Notes under the pieces: generated by a model
The model's database searches: none
The model's input: the letters and a program-made list of their open reading frames with translations, nothing else
Told to the model about the DNA's origin: nothing
In this document: positions 7,803 through 15,850 of the stretch, one piece after another
How positions within the stretch are numbered: position 1 is the first letter of the stretch
Layout: each line of letters begins with the position of its first letter
Assembly (NCBI GenBank): GCA_038235385.1
Contig: JBBSTY010000067.1
Location: 1 to 21,337, forward strand
Direction of reading: 5' to 3'
From: JBBSTY01 sp038235385
GTDB taxonomy: Bacteria; Actinomycetota; Acidimicrobiia; Acidimicrobiales; Acidimicrobilacustridaceae
Length of the DNA: 21,337 nucleotides
Position numbers and translations under genes: made by a program

Positions 7803-7837
7803 TAGCCTGAAAAACCGGCAGCGGCCTGCTTTTCAGG
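7803..7837 (+). promoter_or_regulatory. Inverted repeat over a candidate -10 in the nfuA upstream region
   Basis: Arms CCTGAAAA (7806-7813) and TTTTCAGG (7830-7837) are perfect inverted repeats separated by 16 nt. Inside them GCAG (7818-7821) and CTGC (7826-7829) can also pair around a CGGC loop. The left arm overlaps a possible -10, TAGCCT at 7803-7808. It could be an operator for a regulator of Fe-S genes, a leader RNA hairpin, or a short terminator (a GC stem followed by TTTT) for the gene ending at 7703. The AT-rich arms stand out from the GC-rich background. Confidence 0.5.
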
Positions 7838-7885
7838 TTGCGCCGCCCCGTCCCCAGCGCGAGCTGTCGAGCCCCGGAGACCTCC

Positions 7886-8584
7886 ATGTCGGCCGATCCC
7901 ACCCCCACCGAGAGCACCGACACGATCGTTGCCGACCGCGACGGGTCCGAGCCCGAGCCGGAAACCGCTCGCGTCGCCGGCGACGCCGTGCTGGTGGTGA
8001 GCGTGGATGCCCTGGCCACGGTGCTCGAGGTGCGAGACGCCGAGGACGATGCCGGGTCACTGTGCCTGCGGGTGGAGATCATCGGGGTGAACGGCGTCGA
8101 CTTCACCTACGACCTGGGCTTCGAGCGCATCGACGGGCTCCAGGGCGAGCACAACGTCTACACCCAGCGCAACCTCACCATCGCCATCCCCGTCGACTCG
8201 GTCGATCGCCTGCGTGGCGCGGTGCTCGGCATCCCGGCGAACCCGGCCCAGGGTGGACTGGTCATCCGCAACCCCAACCGGCCCGACCCGATGGATGGGG
8301 TCAAGGACCTGGTGCTCACCGGCGACATCGCCGAGAAGGTCACCACGCTGCTCGCCGAGGTCGTCAACCCCGGCCTCGCCATGCACGGCGGGTTCACCTC
8401 GCTGCTCGGGGTCGAGGGCACCCGCGTGTTCCTCACCATGGGCGGCGGTTGCCACGGGTGCTCGATGAGCGCGGCCACCATGGTCCAGGGCATCCAGACC
8501 GCGATCAACGAGGCCATCCCCGAGGTCACCGAGGTCATCGACGCCACCGACCACTCGGCCGGCGAGAACCCCTTCTACAGCTGA
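7886..8584 (+). CDS. nfuA: NfuA-type Fe-S cluster carrier
   Basis: 232-aa cytosolic Fe-S carrier that delivers clusters to client enzymes. Residues ~30-130 resemble the A-type (HesB/IscA-like) domain but lack its cysteines, as in NfuA. Residues ~145-232 form the NifU C-terminal domain, with the conserved LLAEVVNPGLAMHGG stretch and the cluster-binding GGGCHGCSMS, cysteines at 189 and 192, which form a 4Fe-4S cluster between two monomers. ATG at 7886 is preferred over upstream in-frame ATG-like codons because GGAGA (7876-7880) lies 5 nt before it and the residues further upstream are Arg/Pro-rich non-coding-like. It is convergent with the membrane protein gene downstream and is preceded by the inverted repeat at 7806-7837, a likely regulatory site. 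Confidence 0.9.
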   Translation: MSADPTPTESTDTIVADRDGSEPEPETARVAGDAVLVVSVDALATVLEVRDAEDDAGSLCLRVEIIGVNGVDFTYDLGFERIDGLQGEHNVYTQRNLTIAIPVDSVDRLRGAVLGIPANPAQGGLVIRNPNRPDPMDGVKDLVLTGDIAEKVTTLLAEVVNPGLAMHGGFTSLLGVEGTRVFLTMGGGCHGCSMSAATMVQGIQTAINEAIPEVTEVIDATDHSAGENPFYS

Positions 8585-8654
8585 CCGTCGCCGACGACTC
8601 GTCCTCGTCCGCGTCGACGTCGTCCGGGGCCGGTCCGGATCGCTCGACCGTGGG

Positions 8655-9230
8655 TCACCCGCAGGTGTTGACCCCGCTCACCACGTAGTCCGGCCCGTCG
8701 CCGCCGGCCGACGGCCCGACATCGACACGGACACCCGAGTTCCGCTCCCGCCACATCCACGCCCGGCGCCGGGCGTGGTTGCCATCGCCCCCATCCTCGT
8801 CCTCCATCAGATCGACGTCGGGGGGTCGGGGAGCGTCGACGATCGGCTCGAAGTCGACGGGTCGGGGGACGTCGACATCGTGCCCGATGGCGGCAGCCAT
8901 GGCCGCCTGCGCCTCGACGGCCCCTCCCTGGGTGAACCAGGCATCGAACGCCCCGTCGGGCGTGGCGGCCACGGGCGAGCCGATCCGTCCCGCGAGCGTG
9001 CAGAACAGGTCCGGCTCGGGTTGGACCGCCCGCCAGGCGAAGGCGCCGCCGAGCCCGATCAGCACCACGATGATCACGACGACCGTGGGGCGGGGGTGGC
9101 GGAAGTCGAACCGGTTGCCGCGCGGGTAGCGGGGAGCAGCGTCGCCGTCGGCATGCGCGTGGTTCGAGGCGTCCGACGGCGTGGCGTCGGGTGACGGGTC
9201 GGCGTTGCCGTGCTCGGGGTCGCGGGACAT
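8655..9230 (-). CDS. Small single-pass membrane protein, unknown function
   Basis: 191-aa protein I do not recognise. A hydrophilic N-terminus rich in Asp, His and Pro (residues 1-47) is followed by one strong membrane helix (TVVVIIVVLIGLGGAFAW, about 49-66) and a ~125-residue acidic C-terminal part that would be extracytoplasmic under positive-inside rules (RHPRP just before the helix). It has two cysteines outside the membrane, one just after the helix (LFCTLAG) and one three residues from the end (NTCG), which could form a disulfide. ATG at 9230 lies 15 nt after the dxs stop, so it is probably co-transcribed with dxs. No clear Shine-Dalgarno sequence is visible. The base composition matches the neighbours, so there is no sign of transfer. 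Confidence 0.7.
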   Translation of the reverse strand: MSRDPEHGNADPSPDATPSDASNHAHADGDAAPRYPRGNRFDFRHPRPTVVVIIVVLIGLGGAFAWRAVQPEPDLFCTLAGRIGSPVAATPDGAFDAWFTQGGAVEAQAAMAAAIGHDVDVPRPVDFEPIVDAPRPPDVDLMEDEDGGDGNHARRRAWMWRERNSGVRVDVGPSAGGDGPDYVVSGVNTCG

Positions 9231-9245
9231 CGAGATGGACGCCGC

Positions 9246-11123
9246 CTACAGGTTGGCGGGGTTGGTCTTGTCGGCGTGGACGAGCGACAGGGCCGACGCC
9301 GTGATGCCGGCTGCGTCGAGGCCGAGGTCGGCGAAGATCGCGTCGGGCTTGCCGTGGGCGAGGTAGGCGACCGGCGTGCCGAGCACCCGCACCGAGGGCG
9401 ACTGCTCCGAGCCCAGGGTGATCTCGGCGAGCTGGTCGGCCACCGACGAGCCGATCCCTCCTTCGCGGAGCCCGTCCTCGGCGGTGAGCACGAACCGGTG
9501 GCGGGCGGCGTCGAAGAGCATCTCGCGGTCGAGCGGCTTGATGCAGCGGGCATCCCAGACGGTGACCGACACGCCGTCGGCCTCGAGGGCGTCCGCCGCA
9601 GCCATGGTGGCGTCGAGCATCTGGCCGACCGAGATGATGCAGAGGTCGTCGCCGCTGCGCAGCTTGCGCCCCTTGGACCCGACGCCGACGTCGTCGCCGC
9701 CTGCGGCGCACGGCGCGCCGCGCGACCAACGGATCGACACCGGTCCGGGGTTGGGGCCGTTCACGATGGTCATCGCCTCGTCGAGCATCACCTGCAGCTC
9801 GCGGTACGAGGACGGGGCGAACATGGTCATGCCCGGGACCTTGGAGAGCAGCACCATGTCGAGCACACCGTGGTGCGAGGCGCCGTCGTCGCCGGTGACG
9901 CCGGCGCGGTCGATGCAGAAGATCACCGGCTGGCCGTGGAGGCCGACGTCGTAGGTGACCTGGTCGATGGCGCGGGTGAGGAACGTCGAGTACACGGCCA
10001 CGACCGGGCGCAGTCCGCCCATGGCCATGCCCGCCGCCGAGGTGACCGCGTGCTGCTCGGCGATGCCGACGTCGAACATGCGCCCGGGGAAGCGGTCGCC
10101 GAAGGGCAACAGGCCGGTGGAGTCGGGCATCGCCGCGGTGATGGCGACGAGCTCGGGGTGCTCCTCGCCGATCTTGATGAGCTGCTCGGTGAAGGCGGCG
10201 GTGTACGAACCCGGCTTGGCGCCCCCCATGTCGTGGAGGCGCTTGATCGGATCGTTCAGGGCGGGGCCGTAGCCGCGCCCCTTCTCGGTGAGCACGTGCA
10301 CCCCCTGCGGGCCCGACATCTTCATGGCGTTGCGCAGCGCACGCTCGAGCGCCTCGATGTCGTGGCCGTCGAAGGGGCCGGTGTAGCGGACACCGAGGGT
10401 CTCGAAGAACTCCGGTGGCTCCCACATCTCGCGCACGGCCGCCTTGGTGGCGTCGATGCCGCGCTCGAGCTGGGCGCCGACGAGCGGGACCTCTTGGAGG
10501 ATCTTCTCGATGCGCGCCTGCCGGCGCATGTAGGTGGGGTTGTTGCGGATGCGGGCGAGGCTGTCGCCCAACTTGGAGACGGTGGGCGCGTACGAGCGGC
10601 CGTTGTCGTTGAGGACGATGATGCAGTCCCGGCCCGAGTGGCCCAGGTTGTTGAGGCCCTCGAACGCCATGCCGCCGGTCATCGATCCGTCGCCGATGAC
10701 GGCGATCACGCGCCGATGGCTGCCCTGGCTGGAGGCCTCGGCGGTGGCCATGCCGTGGGCGTAGGAGAGGATGGTCGACGCGTGGCTGTTCTCCACCCAG
10801 TCGTGCTCGGATTCGCTGCGACTCGGGTATCCGGAGAGGCCGCCGGTCTCGCGCAGGTGCTCGAAGGCGTCGCGCCGGCCGGTGACGATCTTGTGGACGT
10901 AGGCCTGGTGTCCGGTGTCCCAGAGCACGATGTCGCGTGGGGACTCGAAGACCCGGTGCAGGGCGAGGGTGAGCTCGACCGCGCCGAGGTTGGATCCGAG
11001 GTGGCCGCCGTGGGCGTTGACCGAGTCGACGATGAACTGGCGGATCTCGACCGACAGGGTCGCGAGGTCCTCGTAGCTGAGGCGCTTGAGGTCCGCCGGG
11101 GAGTCGATGGTCTCGAGGATCAT
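9246..11123 (-). CDS. dxs: 1-deoxy-D-xylulose-5-phosphate synthase
   Basis: TPP-dependent condensation of pyruvate and glyceraldehyde 3-phosphate, the first step of the MEP isoprenoid pathway. The 625-aa protein has the full transketolase-like architecture: the LWDTGHQAYVHKIVTGR histidine region, the TPP/Mg site GDGSMTGG (144-151) with NDNGRSYAP downstream, the catalytic glutamate Glu356 in GIAEQHAV, and the C-terminal domain ending LALVHADK-like. The frame extends upstream to 11240, but those 39 residues are Pro/Arg-rich and MILETIDSPADLKRLS is the family's usual N-terminus, so ATG at 11123 is chosen. A TACCGT hexamer at 11194-11189 could be its -10, giving a ~59-nt leader. The membrane protein gene follows 15 nt later. 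Confidence 0.96.
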   Translation of the reverse strand: MILETIDSPADLKRLSYEDLATLSVEIRQFIVDSVNAHGGHLGSNLGAVELTLALHRVFESPRDIVLWDTGHQAYVHKIVTGRRDAFEHLRETGGLSGYPSRSESEHDWVENSHASTILSYAHGMATAEASSQGSHRRVIAVIGDGSMTGGMAFEGLNNLGHSGRDCIIVLNDNGRSYAPTVSKLGDSLARIRNNPTYMRRQARIEKILQEVPLVGAQLERGIDATKAAVREMWEPPEFFETLGVRYTGPFDGHDIEALERALRNAMKMSGPQGVHVLTEKGRGYGPALNDPIKRLHDMGGAKPGSYTAAFTEQLIKIGEEHPELVAITAAMPDSTGLLPFGDRFPGRMFDVGIAEQHAVTSAAGMAMGGLRPVVAVYSTFLTRAIDQVTYDVGLHGQPVIFCIDRAGVTGDDGASHHGVLDMVLLSKVPGMTMFAPSSYRELQVMLDEAMTIVNGPNPGPVSIRWSRGAPCAAGGDDVGVGSKGRKLRSGDDLCIISVGQMLDATMAAADALEADGVSVTVWDARCIKPLDREMLFDAARHRFVLTAEDGLREGGIGSSVADQLAEITLGSEQSPSVRVLGTPVAYLAHGKPDAIFADLGLDAAGITASALSLVHADKTNPANL

Positions 11124-11188
11124 GGTCAGGTCAGGTGCTCCGGTGGGGAGGGCACCCGGGGGTCTCGCCAGGGGTGCGCAAGGTGTCC

Positions 11189-11194
11189 ACGGTA
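11189..11194 (-). promoter_or_regulatory. Candidate -10 element of dxs
   Basis: On the minus strand TACCGT fits TANNNT in the 135-nt gap between the membrane protein gene and dxs. Transcription would start near 11182. No recognisable -35 was seen. Confidence 0.3.
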
Positions 11195-11258
11195 CCCGCT
11201 CGCCGGCGGGACGTCGTGACGTGCCGCGAATCTTCTCCACAGGCGGTCGTGGCCGACA

Positions 11259-12419
11259 TCACCGTGGTGAGGTGGTCGGCCCGGACGGTGCGACATCGGG
11301 GTGGTCGGGGTGGCGGGGGGGTGCCCGCACGAACGCCGGTGCACCGGCGAGGCTCACGATCAGGTTCAGCGCGAAGAGGGACAGGCCCAGGGCGATGGCC
11401 TGGGACTCGGGCACCCCGAGGGGACCGAGGAAGGTGACGAAGGCCAGCTCGCGCACGCCGACGCCGCTGATCCCGACCGGGAGCACCTGGGCGATCAGCA
11501 CGGCGGGGTAGAACGCGAGCAGCACGCCGACGCCGACGCCGTCGATGCCGAGCGCTCGGGCAGCAGCGGCGGCCGCGAGGACCAGGACGAACTGGTAGGC
11601 CATCCCGACGGCCACGACCTCCGCAGCGGCGCGCGGGGACCGGCGGAGCTTGGTGACGCCCAGGTGCACGGCGCCCAGGAACCGTCGCCACCCCTGCCGG
11701 TCGGCGAAGCGCCCGCCGAGGCGGGGGTGGACGGCGACGATCCCGATCGCCAGGAGGGTGACGAGGGTGCCCGCGGCGATGACGAGCGCCAGGGTGGAGC
11801 GGTGATCGACCTCCAGGAGCTCGGGGTCGAGGGCGAAGCCGATGAAGGTCAGCAGCGGAAGGACGAGCCAGCCGGTGAGCCGCTCGATGGTGACCGACGC
11901 GAAGCTGTCGGCCGCGTCGCCGGTCTCACGGGCCAGTCGACTGATGCGGAGCACGTCGCCGCCGATCGTGGTGGGAAGCACGTTGGACACGAACTGACCG
12001 GCGAAGTACCAGCTCACGAGGTGGCCGAACCGGTTGGGCACGCGCATGCCCGCGAGCACCTGGCGCCAGCGTGCGGCCGACAACACGACGCCGGCCGCGG
12101 TGAGGGCGAGCGCGATCGCCGACCACGCACCCACCTGGGCGCTCCACTCGGGCACCAGGTCGGCGAGCGAGACACCGGCGAGCTGGTGGATCAGGTACCA
12201 GAGCATCGCCGCCGAGACGGCGATGCGCAGCGGCAGGACCCACCACCGACGCGGCTTGGGCGGCGCATCGACGACCCCGACCAGGTCGGTCTCGAGTCGG
12301 GCGGCGATGGTGTCGGGGTCGTCCGGCCCGAACACGGGGTCGGGAACCGAGGCGGGGTCGGAACCGGTCGGAGCCGGCGGAGGGTCGGGGTCGCGGTGCA
12401 CGGGGTGGCAGCTGATCAA
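11259..12419 (-). CDS. LPG-synthase transmembrane-domain family protein (flippase-like)
   Basis: 386-aa polytopic membrane protein. A soluble Pro/Asp-rich N-terminus (~55 residues) precedes about eight hydrophobic helices. The conserved NVLPTTIGGDVLRISRLAR and QVLPVGISGVGVRELAFV segments are signatures of the lysylphosphatidylglycerol synthase TM-region family (UPF0104). Stand-alone members lack the aminoacyl-transferase domain and are often proposed to act in lipid-linked sugar or phospholipid transfer across the membrane. The role here is inferred only. The TTG at 12419 is the longest start, with GTG at 12401 as the alternative. A TACACT hexamer at 12454-12449 could be the -10. It precedes dxs by 135 nt on the same strand but probably has a separate promoter from it. 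Confidence 0.82.
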   Translation of the reverse strand: MISCHPVHRDPDPPPAPTGSDPASVPDPVFGPDDPDTIAARLETDLVGVVDAPPKPRRWWVLPLRIAVSAAMLWYLIHQLAGVSLADLVPEWSAQVGAWSAIALALTAAGVVLSAARWRQVLAGMRVPNRFGHLVSWYFAGQFVSNVLPTTIGGDVLRISRLARETGDAADSFASVTIERLTGWLVLPLLTFIGFALDPELLEVDHRSTLALVIAAGTLVTLLAIGIVAVHPRLGGRFADRQGWRRFLGAVHLGVTKLRRSPRAAAEVVAVGMAYQFVLVLAAAAAARALGIDGVGVGVLLAFYPAVLIAQVLPVGISGVGVRELAFVTFLGPLGVPESQAIALGLSLFALNLIVSLAGAPAFVRAPPRHPDHPDVAPSGPTTSPR

Positions 12420-12527
12420 CGCAGACGATCCGTCCGGACCGTGGCGCGAGTGTACGGTCGGAGGCTTCGTCGTCCCCGGTCCGGCACGGGGCGACGGCGA
12501 CCGCGGTGCGCCGACGCGACCTGTCGT

Positions 12528-12905
12528 CTAGCGGGTCTTGTCGAGGAAGCGTTCGGTCTCGACGACGACCCGGGTGACGCGACCGACGGCGATGAGGCCC
12601 CGGTCGTCGTTGACCGACACGGTGAAGATGATGCGCCGACCGGTGACCTTCTCGACCGTGGCCTCGGCGGTGACCGTTCGGCCCACCCCGGTGGGCGCGA
12701 GGTGGTCGAGCTGCACCTGCATGCCGACCGTGGTCTGATCGTCGTCCATGGCGTGCTCGACGGCCTTGAACGAGGCCTCTTCGCACAGCGCGACGACCCG
12801 GGGGGTCGCCAGCACGTCGACGATGCCGGTCCGCTGCGACACGGCCGTGTCGGCGTCGGCGACGATGAGCTCGACTTCGGCGCTCAGACCGGGTTTCACG
12901 GGCAC
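12528..12905 (-). CDS. FlK-like hotdog-fold acyl-CoA thioesterase
   Basis: 125-aa hotdog-fold protein of the fluoroacetyl-CoA-thioesterase-like family. The segments LATPRVVALCEEASFKAVE and GMQVQLDHLAPTGVGR match its pattern. The catalytic triad known for FlK (Thr42, Glu50, His76, from memory) corresponds here to Thr34, Glu42 and His68, with identical spacing. It probably hydrolyses a small acyl-CoA; activity on fluoroacetyl-CoA is not implied, since this family is widespread in organisms without organofluorine chemistry. GTG at 12905 lies exactly 6 nt after a TATCGT hexamer, so a leaderless start is likely. GTG at 12899 is the alternative. The gene is divergent from tldD and its TAG stop lies 108 nt upstream of the TTG of the next minus-strand gene. 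Confidence 0.85.
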   Translation of the reverse strand: MPVKPGLSAEVELIVADADTAVSQRTGIVDVLATPRVVALCEEASFKAVEHAMDDDQTTVGMQVQLDHLAPTGVGRTVTAEATVEKVTGRRIIFTVSVNDDRGLIAVGRVTRVVVETERFLDKTR

Positions 12906-12910
12906 CGGGG

Positions 12911-12917
12911 TACGATA
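12911..12917. promoter_or_regulatory. Symmetric -10 between divergent thioesterase and tldD genes
   Basis: TACGATA on the plus strand reads TATCGTA on the minus strand, so a TANNNT hexamer exists in both directions. The minus-strand TATCGT is 6 nt before the thioesterase GTG at 12905. In the plus direction it would give tldD a leader of about 98 nt. A weak minus-strand -35 (TTGGCC) lies 19 nt upstream. Confidence 0.4.
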
Positions 12918-13020
12918 GGCACCCGCTCGCCCTCCGGGCCAACCGCCGTGGGCGACGGTTCGGCGGTGCGAGCCCGGCCCGTCGCGGGCGTCGGGTCCAC
13001 GAATCAGAGAAGAGGGGCGT

Positions 13021-14412
13021 GTGATCGAAGAAGCGGTGATCAGCCGGGTGCTCGGCACGGCGATGCAGACGGGCGGCGACTTCGCCGAGGTCTTCGCCGA
13101 GGACAAGCGCTCCTCGTCGGCGATGCTCGACGACGGCAAGGTCGAAGAGCTCACCTCCGGTCGCGACCGAGGCGCTGGCATCCGGGTCGTCGTGGGCGAC
13201 ACCACCGGGTTCGCCCACACGGCCGATCTGAGCGAGGCGGGTCTCACCGCCGCTGCCCAGGCGGCCGCCGCGGCAGCTCGCAGCGGTGGCGGCGGCACCA
13301 ACACCGTGGCGCTCACCCGCACCGAGCACGCCCGCGGGTACGACATCGAGATCTTCCCCGAGGACGTCGCCAAGGCCACCAAGGTGGAGCTGCTCACCCG
13401 GGCCGACGACATCGCCCGCAGCGCGGGTTCGGCGATCACCCAGGTGTCGGCCAACTACGGCGACAGCCGGCGGCGGATCCTGGTGGCCAACACCGACGGC
13501 GTCCTCACCGGCGACGACACCGTGCGCACCGTGTTCTCGGTCTCGTGCGTGGCCACCGGCGACACGGGCATGCAGACCGGCCGCGAGTCCATCGGCCACA
13601 CCGTCGGCTTCGAGCTCTTCGATCGCTACGACGTCTCCGAGCTCGCCCTCCGGGCGGCCGAGCGGGCCATCACCAAGCTCGGTGCCCGGCCCGCTCCGAG
13701 CGGGCAGCTGCCCGTGGTGATCGGCGCGGGCGGCGGTGGCGTGATGTTCCACGAAGCCTGCGGCCACGGCCTCGAGGCCGATCTGGTCGGCAAGGGCGCG
13801 TCGGTGTTCCGCGGCAAGGTCGGTCAGCAGGTCGCGTCGCCGCTCGTGACGCTCGTCGACGACGGCACCATGGCGCGCGAGTGGGGGTGCTTCGCCATCG
13901 ACGACGAGGGTCATCCCGCCCAGCGCAACGTGCTCATCCAGGACGGCGTGCTCACCGACTACATGTGGGACAACCTCCGAGCCCGCAAGGAGGGTCGGGC
14001 GTCGTCGGGCAACGGGCGCCGCCAGAGCTACCAGCACCTGCCCATGGTGCGCATGACCAACACCTACCTGCTCGACGGCGAGAGCGACCCAGCCGACATC
14101 ATCGCCTCCACCAAGGAGGCGGTGTACATCAAGCACCTCGGCGGGGGTCAGGTGAACACGGCCACCGGCGACTTCGTCTTCGGGATGACCGAGGCCTACC
14201 TCATCGAGGACGGCGAGATCACCGAGCCGTTGCGCGAGGGCAACCTCATCGGCAACGGGCCCGAGGTCCTGCGCAACATCGACGCGGTGGGCAACGACTT
14301 CGCCATGGGCCCTCCGGGCACGTGTGGCAAGGACGGCCAGGGTGTGCCGGTCGGCGACGGCGTCCCCACGTTGCGGGTCACCGGGCTGACCATCGGCGGC
14401 ACGGCCGCCTGA
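13021..14412 (+). CDS. tldD: Metalloprotease TldD
   Basis: 463-aa zinc metalloprotease subunit. In E. coli TldD pairs with TldE/PmbA to degrade unfolded peptides threaded into a closed cavity, and it matures microcin B17 and degrades CcdA. The zinc motif HEACGH is present with His244, Glu245 and His249, and the C-terminal cysteine ligand is in GTCGKDGQGVPVG (Cys435). The length is close to the E. coli protein. The start is GTG at 13021 with GAGG about 8 nt upstream. It is the first of three plus-strand genes, followed 91 nt later by pmbA-1. No small RiPP-precursor-like reading frame was evident beside it, so its substrate is not indicated. Confidence 0.95.
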   Translation: MIEEAVISRVLGTAMQTGGDFAEVFAEDKRSSSAMLDDGKVEELTSGRDRGAGIRVVVGDTTGFAHTADLSEAGLTAAAQAAAAAARSGGGGTNTVALTRTEHARGYDIEIFPEDVAKATKVELLTRADDIARSAGSAITQVSANYGDSRRRILVANTDGVLTGDDTVRTVFSVSCVATGDTGMQTGRESIGHTVGFELFDRYDVSELALRAAERAITKLGARPAPSGQLPVVIGAGGGGVMFHEACGHGLEADLVGKGASVFRGKVGQQVASPLVTLVDDGTMAREWGCFAIDDEGHPAQRNVLIQDGVLTDYMWDNLRARKEGRASSGNGRRQSYQHLPMVRMTNTYLLDGESDPADIIASTKEAVYIKHLGGGQVNTATGDFVFGMTEAYLIEDGEITEPLREGNLIGNGPEVLRNIDAVGNDFAMGPPGTCGKDGQGVPVGDGVPTLRVTGLTIGGTAA

Positions 14413-14503
14413 TCGAGGCACCTCGCGTCCGCCGATGGGCGGGCCGCGGGGGACGAGCGTGAACGAGTGTGGAGCGGTGCCCGGGCACCAGAGGGGATCA
14501 GCG

Positions 14504-15850
14504 ATGTTGGACGAGCTGTTGGCGATCGGCGACCGCGGGGTCGGGTTGGCGCAGGCCGGTGAGCAGGTGGAGGCGGTCGTGGTCAGTGCCCGCGACACCG
14601 AGATCCGTGTCTACGACCACGAGATCGAGTCGTTGTCGAGCGCCGAGAGCCAGGGCGTCGGCATCCGGCTGATCAAGGACGGCAAGCAGGGGTTCGCCTA
14701 CGCGGGCACCCTCGATGCCGACGTGCTGGTCGAGGCGCTCGGCGAGGCGCGTGACAACGCCGCCTTCGGCACCTTCGACGAGTACCAGGGCCTGGCCGAA
14801 CCCGACGGGGTCGAGATCCCCGAGCTCGACCTGTACCGCCACGAACTGGCGTCGTTCAGCACCGAGGCCAAGATCGAGCTCGCGCTGGAGCTCGAGCGGG
14901 CGGTCCTGGCCAGCGACCCGCGCATCTCGGGGATCGAGCAGGCCGAGTACTTCGACACCGACTTCAGCGGCGCCATCGTGTCCACCACCGGTGTGCGCAA
15001 CGCCGGACGGGAGACGGTCTGCTACCTGTCCACCTACGCCATGGCCGAACAGGCCGGCGAGACCCAGACCGGGTTCGGGTTCTCGGTGGGCCGCGAGCCC
15101 GGCGTGCTCGACGTTGCGACCACCGCCGCCGACGCCGGCCGGCGCGCCACCCGGCTGCTCGGCGCCACCAAACCTGCGAGCGAGCGGCTGACGGTGGTGC
15201 TCGACCCGTGGGTCACCGCCCAGTTCCTCGGCATCCTCGGGTTCACCCTCAACGGCGAGGCCATGTTGAAGGGTCGATCGTTCTTCGCCGACCGCCTGGG
15301 TGACGAGGTTGCCAGCCCGGTGCTCACCCTCGTCGACGACCCCACCGACACCCGGGCGTTCTCGGCCACCGACACCGACGGCGAGGGCCTGGCGACCCGC
15401 CGCAACGAGCTCATCGTCGACGGCGTGCTGCAGATGTTCGTCCACAACGCCTACACCGCGCGCCGCGCCGGCACTGTTTCCACCGGGTCGGCGGTCCGGG
15501 GCGGGTTCACGTCCACGCCCGGCGTCGGCACCCAGGCGGTGTCGTTGCGCCCGGGCACGAGGAGCCAGTCGGAGCTGATCGGCGGCATCGCCGACGGCAT
15601 CCTCGTCGCCGACGTCGCCGGCCTCCACTCGGGCGTCAACCCGATCAGCGGCGACTTCTCCACCGGTGCCGAGGGGCTGCGCATCCGCAACGGCGAGGTC
15701 GCCGAGCCGGTGCGGGAGTTCACCATCGCCTCCACCCTCCAGAAGATGCTCAGGGACGTCGCCGCCGTCGGCAACGACACCGAGTGGCTCCCGATGAGCA
15801 GCGCCGGCGTCACCCTCGTGATCGACGACGTCACGGTGTCGGGGGCGTGA
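14504..15850 (+). CDS. pmbA: TldE/PmbA family subunit, copy 1
   Basis: 448-aa member of the TldE/PmbA family, the partner of TldD that lacks the zinc site. The family layout is clear: an N-terminal domain with YDHEIESLSSAESQGVGIRL and a C-terminal beta domain with LHSGVNPISGDFSTGAEG. Where TldD has HExxxH, this copy has DPWVTAQFLGILG, so it is not itself a zinc protease. ATG at 14504 is chosen over the upstream ATG at 14435 because GAGGGG (14491-14496) lies 7 nt before it and the family N-terminus starts there. Its stop overlaps the next gene's GTG start (GTGA at 15847-15850), which suggests translational coupling with pmbA-2. Confidence 0.93.
   Translation: MLDELLAIGDRGVGLAQAGEQVEAVVVSARDTEIRVYDHEIESLSSAESQGVGIRLIKDGKQGFAYAGTLDADVLVEALGEARDNAAFGTFDEYQGLAEPDGVEIPELDLYRHELASFSTEAKIELALELERAVLASDPRISGIEQAEYFDTDFSGAIVSTTGVRNAGRETVCYLSTYAMAEQAGETQTGFGFSVGREPGVLDVATTAADAGRRATRLLGATKPASERLTVVLDPWVTAQFLGILGFTLNGEAMLKGRSFFADRLGDEVASPVLTLVDDPTDTRAFSATDTDGEGLATRRNELIVDGVLQMFVHNAYTARRAGTVSTGSAVRGGFTSTPGVGTQAVSLRPGTRSQSELIGGIADGILVADVAGLHSGVNPISGDFSTGAEGLRIRNGEVAEPVREFTIASTLQKMLRDVAAVGNDTEWLPMSSAGVTLVIDDVTVSGA

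Noticed and set aside
9210..11219. 669-codon plus-strand open frame opposite dxs
   Set aside because: The minus strand encodes full-length dxs with all active-site motifs; the plus frame is Val/Gly/Arg-rich noise.
12528..13454. Longer 308-codon version of the thioesterase gene reaching into tldD
   Set aside because: The upstream part is antisense to tldD and low-complexity. The leaderless -10 and family N-terminus place the start at 12905 or 12899.
11301..14462. 1053-codon plus-strand open frame
   Set aside because: It runs antisense to the LPG-synthase-family and thioesterase genes and then out of frame through tldD. Composition is Arg/Gly/His-rich without domains; a GC-bias artefact.
11926..14598. 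890-codon minus-strand open frame
   Set aside because: It overlaps tldD antisense and the membrane protein gene out of frame. Clear family matches exist only in the other frames.
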